Made by a program: the position numbers and the translations under genes. 64,000 nt of DNA from positions 13,975 to 77,974 of the forward strand of contig JAZNGM010000013.1 of assembly GCA_045576455.1 (NCBI GenBank). Direction: 5' to 3'. Position 1 is the stretch's first letter. The number at the start of each line of letters is the position of its first letter. Source of the DNA: RGIG4034 sp045576455 (GTDB lineage Bacteria > Bacillota > Clostridia > Lachnospirales > Lachnospiraceae). A model generated the notes under the pieces. That model did no database searches. It was not told the origin of the DNA and saw only the letters and a program-made list of their open reading frames with translations. This document shows positions 18,315 through 26,582 of the stretch, in pieces.

Positions 18315-18320
18315 ATTATA
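18315..18320 (-). promoter_or_regulatory. Possible -10 box of the regulator-kinase operon
   Basis: On the minus strand this reads TATAAT. Its -35 position would abut the left end of the direct-repeat operator at 18343, so the regulator could also affect its own expression. No good -35 sequence is seen. Confidence 0.35.
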
Positions 18321-18342
18321 GGGCATATTTTTTAATAAAAAA

Positions 18343-18374
18343 TTGCGGATTATGTCAAAAATCTGCGCATTGTG
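18343..18374 (+). promoter_or_regulatory. Direct-repeat operator, copy 2 (candidate LytTR site)
   Basis: TTGCGGATTATG and CTGCGCATTGTG are direct repeats with starts 20 bp apart and the spacer TCAAAAAT. The element differs from the copy at 6015-6046 by a single base in the second repeat. It lies 9 bp before the -35 box, in the divergent region next to the LytTR regulator gene. Confidence 0.65.
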
Positions 18375-18383
18375 CAGGAAATG

Positions 18384-18411
18384 TTGAAAATAAAAGGGGA
18401 TTTAGTAAAAT
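18384..18411 (+). promoter_or_regulatory. Promoter of the secreted-protein operon
   Basis: TTGAAA is followed by a 16-nt spacer and TAAAAT. Spacing to the upstream direct repeats equals that at 6056-6083. Confidence 0.6.
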
Positions 18412-18482
18412 AATTTAGGTGTTTGCTGTGATGGAATCAAACAGTTAGTGTTACAAATAATAAAATACTAGGGGGATTGAAA

Positions 18483-19736
18483 ATGCAACCAATTAAAAGA
18501 TGGAGAGTAAAACAGTTGTTATTTGCTACCACGATATTACTTATTTGTTTATGTTTTTTTATGGGGACAGAGGTTAAGGCGGCAGGAGGAGAGGTAATTC
18601 GGATTGACTGCTCGACTTTAAGTATGTATGGGGGAACAAACGGAGATGGTGTGTATCGCGAAAATGATGTTTCAAACGGAAAAATCATGTATTCGTTTGA
18701 TAATACTGCCATGCTTACCTTAAGTGAAGGTTTTTCGTTTGAGTTAGAGAATTGTACTAACGCAAAAGTGCAGTGTATCGATAACAAAGGGACTATTATG
18801 AGTGGCAACATTGAAGTTGGGGTATATAATAGCGGAACGATTGAAGAAGGCTCTTTCTCAACAAGTGTATTTAACGAGACCGGTGGAATCATTAATGGAG
18901 GTACCTTTGCGATTGGTGTGGAAAATAATGCAGTCATTAACGGAGGAATCTTTTCATCATACATAGTAAATAATAATGCGAATGGATTAATTCTTGGCGG
19001 TACCTTTTATTCTGCTGTATACAATAATGCTGCCGGAATAATTGGGGGTGGCAAATTTTATACCCCGGTAAGCAATCATGCCGGGGGGACGATTACCGAG
19101 GGTATTTTTGAGACGCCTGTGAGAAATGCGGGCACAATTAAAGGTGGCAATTTTTCCGAAGACGTACAAAATGAAAATATAATTATGGGAGGAACCTTCC
19201 GCGGACAGGTAGTTAATAGTAATGAAAATTCCTATATTGCAAGATGTACGTTAGCAGAGGGCAGCAGGTTGATATGTGTGACGGGAACGATGGAACGGGT
19301 AACCCTTGAGAATGGCGGGACAATCATTAATGGAAGTTTGCCACCATTTACAACACCGGGAACGTGGTCATTGTCCGGAGGAGAATATGTAGTACCGCCG
19401 GCGGAAATTACTGAAGATACAAGCGAAAAGGAAGCCAGAGCTTTTACCAATGATTTATTAACGCGTGCATCAGCTGCAAAGCCGGGAGACACATTGAAAG
19501 TTGATGCAACCGTATGGCATTCCTTTAGCGCAAATGTATTGAAAGAGTTGTTTAGTAAGGAAGGGGTAAATTATACCTTTTACTATAACTATGGCGGCGA
19601 ATGCTTCTATGTAGATGTTCCTCAAGGAGCGGAACCGGAAGAAGGCATTGAATGGTACGGTCCGCTTAAGTTAAATGCTATGTTTGGAAGAACGATGATT
19701 CAAAAGAGCGAATTTGACGCAACGTTATTTAAGTAG
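18483..19736 (+). CDS. Secreted beta-helix-like repeat protein with the shared C-terminal domain
   Basis: A 417-residue exported protein. The signal peptide covers residues 1-35, with a cut near VKAAGG. Residues 90-250 hold about ten short imperfect repeats of the pattern (N/G)-x-G-x-I-x-G-G-x-F-x-x-x-V-x-N. This fits the turns of a right-handed beta-helix (pectin-lyase-like fold), common in surface adhesins and carbohydrate-active proteins. The C-terminal domain has DATVWHSFSANVLKELF and EWYGPLKLNAMFGRTMI. The ATG at 18483 is preferred over the upstream TTG because GGGGG lies 7 nt before it. It is the first gene of the operon controlled by the LytTR-type element. The function is unknown. Confidence 0.75.
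   Translation: MQPIKRWRVKQLLFATTILLICLCFFMGTEVKAAGGEVIRIDCSTLSMYGGTNGDGVYRENDVSNGKIMYSFDNTAMLTLSEGFSFELENCTNAKVQCIDNKGTIMSGNIEVGVYNSGTIEEGSFSTSVFNETGGIINGGTFAIGVENNAVINGGIFSSYIVNNNANGLILGGTFYSAVYNNAAGIIGGGKFYTPVSNHAGGTITEGIFETPVRNAGTIKGGNFSEDVQNENIIMGGTFRGQVVNSNENSYIARCTLAEGSRLICVTGTMERVTLENGGTIINGSLPPFTTPGTWSLSGGEYVVPPAEITEDTSEKEARAFTNDLLTRASAAKPGDTLKVDATVWHSFSANVLKELFSKEGVNYTFYYNYGGECFYVDVPQGAEPEEGIEWYGPLKLNAMFGRTMIQKSEFDATLFK
19484..19700 (+). repeat. 217-bp C-terminal-domain block, copy A
   Basis: Encodes the GDTLKVDATVWHSFSA to FGRTMI region. It is nearly identical at DNA level to the blocks at 20500 and 21515, while the sequences outside differ. Confidence 0.85.
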
Positions 19737-19795
19737 GTGTAACCGGGGAAAATAAGGTTAATAAAATACATACGAATAAAACGGAGGAATTCAAA

Positions 19796-20752
19796 ATGAA
19801 GAAAAGATTTTTAAGAAAATTCATATCATTTATGCTGGTATGTATGTTTTGTTGTGCTTTACCCATGAATGCAGAGGCAGCAGATGTAATGACGGTTGAT
19901 TTTAGCCAATTTGTGGACGACTTCTGGTGGTGTGATGGTGCAGGAAATTATAGAAATGGAGCGAGCGAATCGGGGAATTGTGTGTGCTCTTGGAGTTCTG
20001 GTGGGGTGGATGTTTATAGTGGCTATTCTGTTGCATTGGTGAATGTAAGTAGTATTCCGTTTGAGTATGCAAAGCCATTGTGGAATAGGGGAACGATTAT
20101 ATCCACCGATGGATGTATTGATTATGTTTGGAATTATAGTTCCGGGACTATCAGTGGTGGTACATTCGGTTTTGTTAATATGGAAGGAGGAACCATCAAT
20201 GGTGGTACATTCGGTGAAGTTAATATGCAAGAAGGAACCATTGACGGAGCGATAATTACCGGAGTGTTTGGGTACCAATACGGCATTGTCAAAGATGTAA
20301 TTCTTGCAGAAGGAGCAAAAATCCGTGAGTATAGGGATGGAAGATATGTAGATGTTGTAAGTGAACCGGGTGTCTATACATTAAATAACGGAGAGTGGGT
20401 TGCTTCTTCGGGAGAAGAACCGGCACCGGAAGAACCAAAAGAAAGTGCAGCACATATTTTTTACAGGGAATTGTTAACGCGTGCAGCAGCTGCAAAACCG
20501 GGAGATACACTGAAAGTTGATGCAACCGTATGGCATTCTTTTAGCGCGAATGTATTGAAAGAGTTGTTTAGTAAGGAAGGGGTAAATTACACCTTTTATT
20601 ATAACTATGGCGGCGAATGCTTCTATGTAGATGTTCCTCAAGGAGCAGAACTGGAAGAAGGTATTGATTGGTACGGTCCGCTTAAGTTAAATGCCATGTT
20701 TGGAAGAACCATGATTGAAAAGGAGGAACTTTTAAATGGAACAATCAATTAA
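19796..20752 (+). CDS. Secreted protein with short beta-helix-like repeats and the shared C-terminal domain
   Basis: A 318-residue exported protein. The signal peptide ends near residue 28 (NAEAAD). The middle holds a Trp/Ser/Gly-rich region and three short repeats ending in SGGTFG, NGGTFG and DGAIITG, a reduced version of the repeats in the preceding protein. The C-terminal region (from about residue 220) is almost identical to that of both neighbours. GGAGG lies 8 nt before the ATG. It starts 59 bp after the previous gene and overlaps the next by 17 bp, so the three secreted-protein genes form one operon. The function is unknown. Confidence 0.75.
   Translation: MKKRFLRKFISFMLVCMFCCALPMNAEAADVMTVDFSQFVDDFWWCDGAGNYRNGASESGNCVCSWSSGGVDVYSGYSVALVNVSSIPFEYAKPLWNRGTIISTDGCIDYVWNYSSGTISGGTFGFVNMEGGTINGGTFGEVNMQEGTIDGAIITGVFGYQYGIVKDVILAEGAKIREYRDGRYVDVVSEPGVYTLNNGEWVASSGEEPAPEEPKESAAHIFYRELLTRAAAAKPGDTLKVDATVWHSFSANVLKELFSKEGVNYTFYYNYGGECFYVDVPQGAELEEGIDWYGPLKLNAMFGRTMIEKEELLNGTIN
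20500..20716 (+). repeat. 217-bp C-terminal-domain block, copy B
   Basis: The same length and nearly the same bases as the blocks at 19484 and 21515. Similarity to copy A also extends about 30 bp upstream (TTAACGCGTGCA). Confidence 0.85.
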
Positions 20753-21767
20753 GAAAACAGAATTAAAGAAAAGGTTTAAGGGGTGGTTAGCCCTGATGAT
20801 GGCTTTCATGATGCTTGTAGGAAGCAACATGTCGGTATTTGCAGCAGAGCATGCTTATTACACTCAAAACGATGTGAACGGAATAACGGTCGGAACCACG
20901 TATCACGGCGGCGATAAAATAATATGGAAATACGCTACGGGCGGAAACGTGGCTATAAATGTGTATATAAACGGTGTTCAAGCATCAGCAACGTCGGTTG
21001 ACGAGTTATTATATAAGTATGTTACATTATCAGGGGCGGAAAGCCTTGTATATACAGTAACTGAAATTGTAGATGCCGGATATAGCTCTTATAATTTATA
21101 TCTGGAAGCGGATGTGCCTGTAACGAAAAACTTAAGGTATACTACTTCGGGAAATATAGTCATCGGGATTTCCGAGGGAGATATGATATCTGAGGGAGAT
21201 AGTATCGAGTATACATCTGGTTACTCATCCTCCCGCGCACTGTATGATGTTTCCCTTGTGATTGACGGAGTAACAGTAGATTCTAGTGAGTGGAGTGGAA
21301 ACAATCCTTACACGTATACCTTCGATAAAGATGTTACGGTAACGGGGGTAGCATCTGAAATAAGAAATAGTAATGAGGCTTGGGCTACCATTACGCTTGT
21401 GTCCGTGGGAGGAACCGGTGCATCAGGCAATGCCAGTGCTAATACAGAACGTGCTTTTATGGAACAAATGGATTATACAAATGACTTATTAAAACAAGCA
21501 TCAGAGGCAAAGTCGGGAGACACATTGAAAGTTGATGCAACCGTATGGCATTCTTTTAGCGCGAATGTATTGAAAGAGTTGTTTAGTAAGGAAGGGGTAA
21601 ATTATACCTTTTATTATAACTATGGCGGCGAATGCTTCTATGTAGATGTTCCTCAAGGAGCAGAACTGGAAGAAGGCATTGATTGGTATGGACCGCTTAA
21701 GTTAAATGCCATGTTTGGAAGAACCATGATTGAGAAGAGCGAATTAAACGCAATAGCCAGTGAATAA
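20736..21767 (+). CDS. Secreted protein with two beta-type domains and the shared C-terminal domain
   Basis: A 343-residue exported protein with a signal peptide at residues 1-36 (cut near VFAAEH). Residues 40-115 and 125-220 look like two related beta domains. Each has a GD motif near its start (HGGDKI, SEGDSI), an internal NGV/DGV turn and an aromatic strand near the end. The same layout appears once in the protein at 6170, so that protein and this one form a subtype distinct from the repeat proteins. The C-terminal block matches its neighbours. AGGAGGA lies 8 nt before the ATG, inside the preceding gene. The function is unknown. Confidence 0.75.
   Translation: MEQSIKKTELKKRFKGWLALMMAFMMLVGSNMSVFAAEHAYYTQNDVNGITVGTTYHGGDKIIWKYATGGNVAINVYINGVQASATSVDELLYKYVTLSGAESLVYTVTEIVDAGYSSYNLYLEADVPVTKNLRYTTSGNIVIGISEGDMISEGDSIEYTSGYSSSRALYDVSLVIDGVTVDSSEWSGNNPYTYTFDKDVTVTGVASEIRNSNEAWATITLVSVGGTGASGNASANTERAFMEQMDYTNDLLKQASEAKSGDTLKVDATVWHSFSANVLKELFSKEGVNYTFYYNYGGECFYVDVPQGAELEEGIDWYGPLKLNAMFGRTMIEKSELNAIASE
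21515..21731 (+). repeat. 217-bp C-terminal-domain block, copy C
   Basis: The third copy of the block at 19484 and 20500, in the gene with a different N-terminal domain type. Confidence 0.85.
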
Positions 21768-21802
21768 GGGGATTAGGAATACTATAAAGGTGTGAACTTG
21801 AA

Positions 21803-23149
21803 ATGAAAGAAAGAAGCAAAATGAACATAACCGGGATAGGGAAAATATTGAGCGTGATTGTTCTTACAGGAGTGACCTGTATGCTTCTTTTGTTTCTTAC
21901 CGCTCTTATTCCACAAAGTGCCATTAAGGAATCCTGTGTGGAGAGTGCCCGGTATTTTAATGACCATGAGTTATTCCCATATCTTATGGAGAATCAGTTT
22001 AATACCAGGCAGGATAATTATTCCGATTGTATTCTGGTGGATATTATGTATCATATATCCGATGATGAGCCGGTAAAATCCTCGGTCAAAGCATCTTATT
22101 ATCAGCCGGAGTATGAAAATGTAAACACCGGACTGTGGGAAAGCTTACAGGAGGAAAAAGAACCTAATGTTGATTATTCCCGTTATTGGCACGGAACATT
22201 GAGCTTTTTAAGGCCGCTGTTTTTGGTTACGGATATTGAAGGAGCACGTATTGTTTTTGCTGCAATATGGATTGTGCTTATGCTGCTCAATATGTGGCTT
22301 ATGTGGAAACAGGGAGCAAAGGCATTGGCAATCTGTTATTTGGCGGCTCATATTGTGATGCAGGCATGGGTTTGTGCAACCTGTATTCAGTACAGCACCA
22401 TGTTCTTTATGATGAATGCCGTAACACTTGCAGGTATATGTCTTTTTAGGAAAAGAAAAGATACTGAGAGTTTACGCTGCAAAACAGGACTTCTTATGGC
22501 AGTATCCGGCGTGTGCACCTGCTTTATTGATTTTTTGACGGCGGAGACTTTGTCATTAACGGTGCCGTTATTGGTTCTGTTGATTCTGCGTTATGAAGCA
22601 GGGGAACTGTCAGAATGGAAAAAAGAGTTTAAGCATCTTATAACCTGTGTAATGATTTGGGGTATAGGTTATGCACTGATGTTTGTCTTTAAGTGGATAT
22701 TGGTGGCAGTTTTTGCGGGAAAGGAAGCCGTTATACTTGCTTTATCATCTGCAGGAGAACGTTTTACGGGTACGGTGCATATGGGCAATACTACTTTGGA
22801 TCCGATTGCTACACCGTTGGAACGGTTTTTCGGCGCCATATTCCGTAATCAGGGAATGTTGTTTCCTTATAGGGACAATATGACGGATTTTGCGGGATTA
22901 GCAAGTTTCTTTGCAGTATTTTTTGTCTTAAGCTTTATGATATATATGTTCCGCGGTAAGAATTTTTCCGGCAAGATGTTGGGATTGTGCGCGTTGCTTG
23001 CTGCTATACCATACGCCCGCTTTGTATTATTGCAGAATCATGCCTTTATACATTATTTCTTTACTTATCGGGCGCAGATGGTAACGGTAATTGCCATGCT
23101 GTATTGTACGTGGAGATTCGGACTTGGGAATGTGATTAGGAAAAAGTAG
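21803..23149 (+). CDS. Polytopic membrane protein of unknown function
   Basis: A 448-residue protein with an N-terminal membrane helix (about residues 15-37), an extracytoplasmic loop of about 115 residues containing RYWHGTLSFLRPLF, and then roughly eight further hydrophobic helices; the C-terminus is basic (RKK). The overall shape (one helix, a large outer loop, a helical bundle) resembles GT-C-type glycosyltransferases and related lipid-linked enzymes, but I see no diagnostic motif, so this is only a possibility. It starts 35 bp after the secreted-protein cluster and probably belongs to its operon. A terminator follows. Confidence 0.6.
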   Translation: MKERSKMNITGIGKILSVIVLTGVTCMLLLFLTALIPQSAIKESCVESARYFNDHELFPYLMENQFNTRQDNYSDCILVDIMYHISDDEPVKSSVKASYYQPEYENVNTGLWESLQEEKEPNVDYSRYWHGTLSFLRPLFLVTDIEGARIVFAAIWIVLMLLNMWLMWKQGAKALAICYLAAHIVMQAWVCATCIQYSTMFFMMNAVTLAGICLFRKRKDTESLRCKTGLLMAVSGVCTCFIDFLTAETLSLTVPLLVLLILRYEAGELSEWKKEFKHLITCVMIWGIGYALMFVFKWILVAVFAGKEAVILALSSAGERFTGTVHMGNTTLDPIATPLERFFGAIFRNQGMLFPYRDNMTDFAGLASFFAVFFVLSFMIYMFRGKNFSGKMLGLCALLAAIPYARFVLLQNHAFIHYFFTYRAQMVTVIAMLYCTWRFGLGNVIRKK

Positions 23150-23189
23150 TTTGTGATTAATAAAATTTGCTTAGTGATATTTGTTTTTT

Positions 23190-23228
23190 AAAGGGTGATG
23201 GAGGTGTTCATCACTCTTTTATATTTTA
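23190..23228 (+). terminator. Rho-independent terminator of the secreted-protein operon
   Basis: AAAGGGTGATG pairs with CATCACTCTTT, including one G-T pair, around an 8-nt loop, followed by a T-rich tail. It ends the operon that begins near 18411. Confidence 0.75.
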
Positions 23229-23266
23229 TAGAATTATTCCGTTCTGCCTAAAGGAGGCGTGGTAAC

Positions 23267-23380
23267 GTGTATGGGCAATATTCTGCTGTCGTTTTTTGGT
23301 TGATATGGTCTGGAATAAATGCTATGATTAAGTTTAGAATATTAAAGATATTAAAGAAATGCGATAAAGAGTTTGAGTGA
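23267..23380 (+). CDS. Possible 37-residue membrane-active or membrane peptide
   Basis: A short reading frame with a strong ribosome-binding site, AAAGGAGG, 9 nt before a GTG start. Residues 4-21 are hydrophobic (QYSAVVFWLIWSGINAMI), followed by a cationic tail with RILKILKKCDK. This layout is typical of small membrane proteins, type I toxins and some bacteriocins. The frame ends 14 bp before the VanZ-like gene and could be translated with it. No homolog is recognised. The GTG start and short length mean it may not be real; the strong ribosome-binding site is the main support. Confidence 0.4.
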   Translation: MYGQYSAVVFWLIWSGINAMIKFRILKILKKCDKEFE

Positions 23381-23394
23381 AAGAATAAAGAATA

Positions 23395-23862
23395 ATGAAG
23401 TGTAAGAAAATTAAATGGACTGTGGTTACAGTTCTTTTTGTATTATTTATGTATTCCCAATCTATGTTGCCGGCGACGGTATCTTCGGGCGAGAGTACGT
23501 ATGCATTGGGTGTTGTTGGAAACTTTTTTAGTAGTATTGGGTTGAAATTTATTGCATTAACCGAACACATAATACGGAAATCAGCACATTTTATCGAGTA
23601 TACGATTTTTGGAGTACTACTTATCAATACCATTAGGATACATGGTTTTATAGGACTTACTAAATGGCTTTTGGTTATGGTTTTAGGAATTGCAGTACCA
23701 TTTATAGATGAAACGATTCAGTTATTTGTACCGGGAAGAAGCGGGCAGATAACAGATGTCTGGCTTGATATGTCGGGTGTTTTGGCAGGAATATGTATTG
23801 TTACTGTTTTTTCGATGATTAGAAGGCGTTTTACAGGGAGAACTGTTCGCGAAGAAATGTAA
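23395..23862 (+). CDS. VanZ-like family membrane protein
   Basis: A 155-residue protein with about four transmembrane helices. The family motif is present as RKSAHFIEY (about residues 62-70) and DETIQLFVPGRSGQITDVWLD (about 105-125). VanZ was named for low-level teicoplanin resistance, but most homologs in Clostridia have no known role in resistance, and nothing nearby (no vanHAX) suggests one. No clear ribosome-binding site precedes the ATG. It follows the small reading frame at 23267 by 14 bp. Confidence 0.85.
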   Translation: MKCKKIKWTVVTVLFVLFMYSQSMLPATVSSGESTYALGVVGNFFSSIGLKFIALTEHIIRKSAHFIEYTIFGVLLINTIRIHGFIGLTKWLLVMVLGIAVPFIDETIQLFVPGRSGQITDVWLDMSGVLAGICIVTVFSMIRRRFTGRTVREEM

Positions 23863-23962
23863 TTATTATGAAATCTGATTAATTGGAAAATCATCCATAT
23901 AAAATAAATAGTTATATAAATATACCTAAAGATAAACATTTATTCACTAGGGAGGAGATAAC

Positions 23963-26470
23963 ATGATTTGTCCAAAATGTAATGCAGAATTACCGGACGG
24001 AATGAAGTTTTGTACAAACTGCGGTAGTAATATGCAGGAAGCAGTAGCACAGCCGGTACAACAACCGGTACAGCAACCGGCACAACAACCGGTACAGCAA
24101 CCGGTACAGCAACCGGCAGCAGTGCCACCGGTTCAGCCGATGAATCCGCAGGGAGGCTATGTGCAACAAGCACCGGTTCAGCCGATGAATCCGCAGGGAG
24201 GATATGCACCGCAAGCACCGCAAACACCGGTTCAGCCGATGAATCCGCAGGGAGGCTATGTGCAACAAGCACCGGTGCAGCCGATGAATACACAAGGAGG
24301 ATATGTACCACCACAACCGGTACAACCGATATATCCGCAGGGAGGATATGTACCTCCAATGCAACAGGCACCACAGGGATATGTAACGGAACCTAAGAAA
24401 AAATCTAAAAAGCTTATTATCATTATTGCGATTATTGTGGCTGTGTTGTTGATTGCAGGTGGCATTATAGCCGTTATTATGATAGGTGGTAAAGATAAAA
24501 ATAAAGATAAATCGATTTCCGGAGTGCAGGATATGCCGGGAACGGGACAGGTGATACAACCGGATGAGCCGGATGAACCATCTGTACCCGATACTCCGTC
24601 AACACCCGATGAACCTTCCGTTCCGGATGAACCATCAAAACCGGATGAACCGGATGTTCCGGTAGTTCCGGATGAACCGCAAATTGCCCAAAAGACGATT
24701 ATGCTATATATTGTGGGTTCTGATTTGGAAACAGATGGTAATGCTGCGGCACGTGATTTTACTGAAATGGTAGCAGCATCCTATAGTGATGATGTTAAGC
24801 TTGTCATGCAGACCGGCGGATGCAGTGACTGGTATTTTGACGAAATGCTGGATGGCGAAGTACAACGTTATGAGATTAGAAATGGTAAGATTGAGTGGTT
24901 AGAAGATCTTGGCATTCAAAATATGATTGATGAAAATACTTTATCAGATTTTATACAGTATTCCGCAGCGAATTATCCTGCAGAGGATTATATATTAGTA
25001 TTATGGGATCATGGCGGTGGAGTACCTATCGGGTTTGGTAAGGATGAAAATTTCCCGGGCGATATGATGTATGATTTCGAGCTTCGCAATGCACTTTCAA
25101 AAGGCGGGGTAATGTTTGAAACAATCGTATTTGATTGTTGTAATATGTGTACACTTGAAGTGGCTATGGCAATTAAAGACTATGCTAAGTATATGGTAGC
25201 TGCAGAAAGTTACGTAGCAGGTATAGGATTATACTATACGTCATGGTTAAGTGATGTTGTAAACGGAGCGGATGCCCTTGATTATTGTGAAACTATTGTA
25301 AGTGATTACATGGATTCATTGGAGCCATATGGGGCAGTAGGTTCTATGTCAATTATTAAACTTAATAAAATAGATGCAATATATACTGCATATGAAGCTT
25401 ATCTTAATTCAGTGCATCAGGATTTATTAAATGGATATTTTGCAGAATATGCCAAAGCAAGAGCAGCTTGTGGTTTATATCAGGGAACCGATTCGGTTGA
25501 TATGATTACATTGGCATCCACTTACGAAAATCAATACTCCTCACAACTTATTAATGCTGTAGTAAACGCTGTAAGTTATACGGAAAGTGATTTTGCTTAT
25601 GGTCACGGACTTGCTACATATTCACCAAGTGAATATTATTTTGCTTATGATTACGGTAGGGTAAGCCTTGAAATGCTTTCTTATAGTGATGCTATTTTAG
25701 GTTGTTATGATACCTATGCAAGTTTGGCACTTGCTTATCAGGGAGCAGATTACATTAATGAGTATGCCGGTTCATGGTATAACGCATCTGTGGTAGACGC
25801 ATATGTTCCGGAAAATACGCAAGCCGGAGAAACAGAAATCGGAACAAGTATCGTGGATGGCAAAGAAGTTATTGAAGTAGACGCAGAAACATGGAATATT
25901 ATCTCAAGCGTTAATGTCGGATTAATCTTAGTATATGAAGAGGATAAAGAGGCAATCATGCTGGGTGATGACTTCTACTTGGCACGTGACGATTATGGTA
26001 ATATTCTTGTTGACAAGCCGGAGGCATGGGTAGCTATTAACGATACGTTTGCATGCTATATAGCAGTGGATTCCTATACTGACTATGCATCAGGTGAGTG
26101 GTCACAGCTTGGCGGAATACCGGCATACAGAAATGGTGAAGAAATATTAATCGTCATCTATTATGATAATGAGTATCCGTCAGGTACTATTCTGGGATAT
26201 ATTCCATATGATTTTGAAACCGGTGATAGTGATGAAAGTTCATATTATATGTTTAACGAGGATGACGTAATTGAACTTGTTTATCCGTGCATGAATTATG
26301 AAACTGATACTGAGTTTACTTATGTGGGTAACGGTGATGCTTTCTATGCAAAAGATATGTATGTCGATTATCTTCCGATAGACCTTGAAGGACAACAGGT
26401 ATTAACTTACTATACGCTTTATGATATTTATGGTAACGAATATCAAACAGATTCATTTTTATTAGATTAG
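23963..26470 (+). CDS. Membrane-anchored clostripain-family (C11) cysteine protease with cytoplasmic zinc ribbon
   Basis: An 835-residue protein. Residues 3-20 form a zinc ribbon with two Cys pairs (CPKC and CTNC). Residues 29-140 are Pro/Gln-rich, with five PVQPMNPQGGY-type repeats. One transmembrane helix spans about 148-176, followed by a Pro/Asp/Glu spacer, then a clostripain-like domain with catalytic His in LWDHGGG (about 348) and Cys in FDCCNMCTLE (about 389). The C-terminal 250 residues are acidic and of unknown fold. The ribbon should face the cytoplasm and the protease the outside. AGGGAGGAG precedes the ATG. Targets are unknown. Clostripains cleave after Arg and self-activate. Confidence 0.85.
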   Translation: MICPKCNAELPDGMKFCTNCGSNMQEAVAQPVQQPVQQPAQQPVQQPVQQPAAVPPVQPMNPQGGYVQQAPVQPMNPQGGYAPQAPQTPVQPMNPQGGYVQQAPVQPMNTQGGYVPPQPVQPIYPQGGYVPPMQQAPQGYVTEPKKKSKKLIIIIAIIVAVLLIAGGIIAVIMIGGKDKNKDKSISGVQDMPGTGQVIQPDEPDEPSVPDTPSTPDEPSVPDEPSKPDEPDVPVVPDEPQIAQKTIMLYIVGSDLETDGNAAARDFTEMVAASYSDDVKLVMQTGGCSDWYFDEMLDGEVQRYEIRNGKIEWLEDLGIQNMIDENTLSDFIQYSAANYPAEDYILVLWDHGGGVPIGFGKDENFPGDMMYDFELRNALSKGGVMFETIVFDCCNMCTLEVAMAIKDYAKYMVAAESYVAGIGLYYTSWLSDVVNGADALDYCETIVSDYMDSLEPYGAVGSMSIIKLNKIDAIYTAYEAYLNSVHQDLLNGYFAEYAKARAACGLYQGTDSVDMITLASTYENQYSSQLINAVVNAVSYTESDFAYGHGLATYSPSEYYFAYDYGRVSLEMLSYSDAILGCYDTYASLALAYQGADYINEYAGSWYNASVVDAYVPENTQAGETEIGTSIVDGKEVIEVDAETWNIISSVNVGLILVYEEDKEAIMLGDDFYLARDDYGNILVDKPEAWVAINDTFACYIAVDSYTDYASGEWSQLGGIPAYRNGEEILIVIYYDNEYPSGTILGYIPYDFETGDSDESSYYMFNEDDVIELVYPCMNYETDTEFTYVGNGDAFYAKDMYVDYLPIDLEGQQVLTYYTLYDIYGNEYQTDSFLLD
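24055..24360 (+). repeat. Pro/Gln-rich coding repeats
   Basis: Short CAACCGGTACAG-like units (QPVQ) are followed by five copies of a unit encoding PVQPMNPQGGY. They lie between the zinc ribbon and the membrane helix of the protease. Confidence 0.8.
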
Positions 26471-26582
26471 AAGTGTTTAGAAATTTTTAAGAAAACCCGA
26501 AGAGATTTAATGATGAGTTAATATACTTTTTTCCCTAAAGTGGTAGAATAAATGCAGACATAGGAAAAGAGGTTACAGAAAC

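Noticed and set aside
23395..23862. Antibiotic-resistance role for the VanZ-like protein
   Set aside because: There is no vanHAX cluster or other resistance gene nearby, and the family is mostly of unknown function in Clostridia.
24055..24360. CRISPR-like array in the repetitive DNA
   Set aside because: The repeats are short, in frame, without unique spacers, and encode the Pro/Gln tail of the protease.
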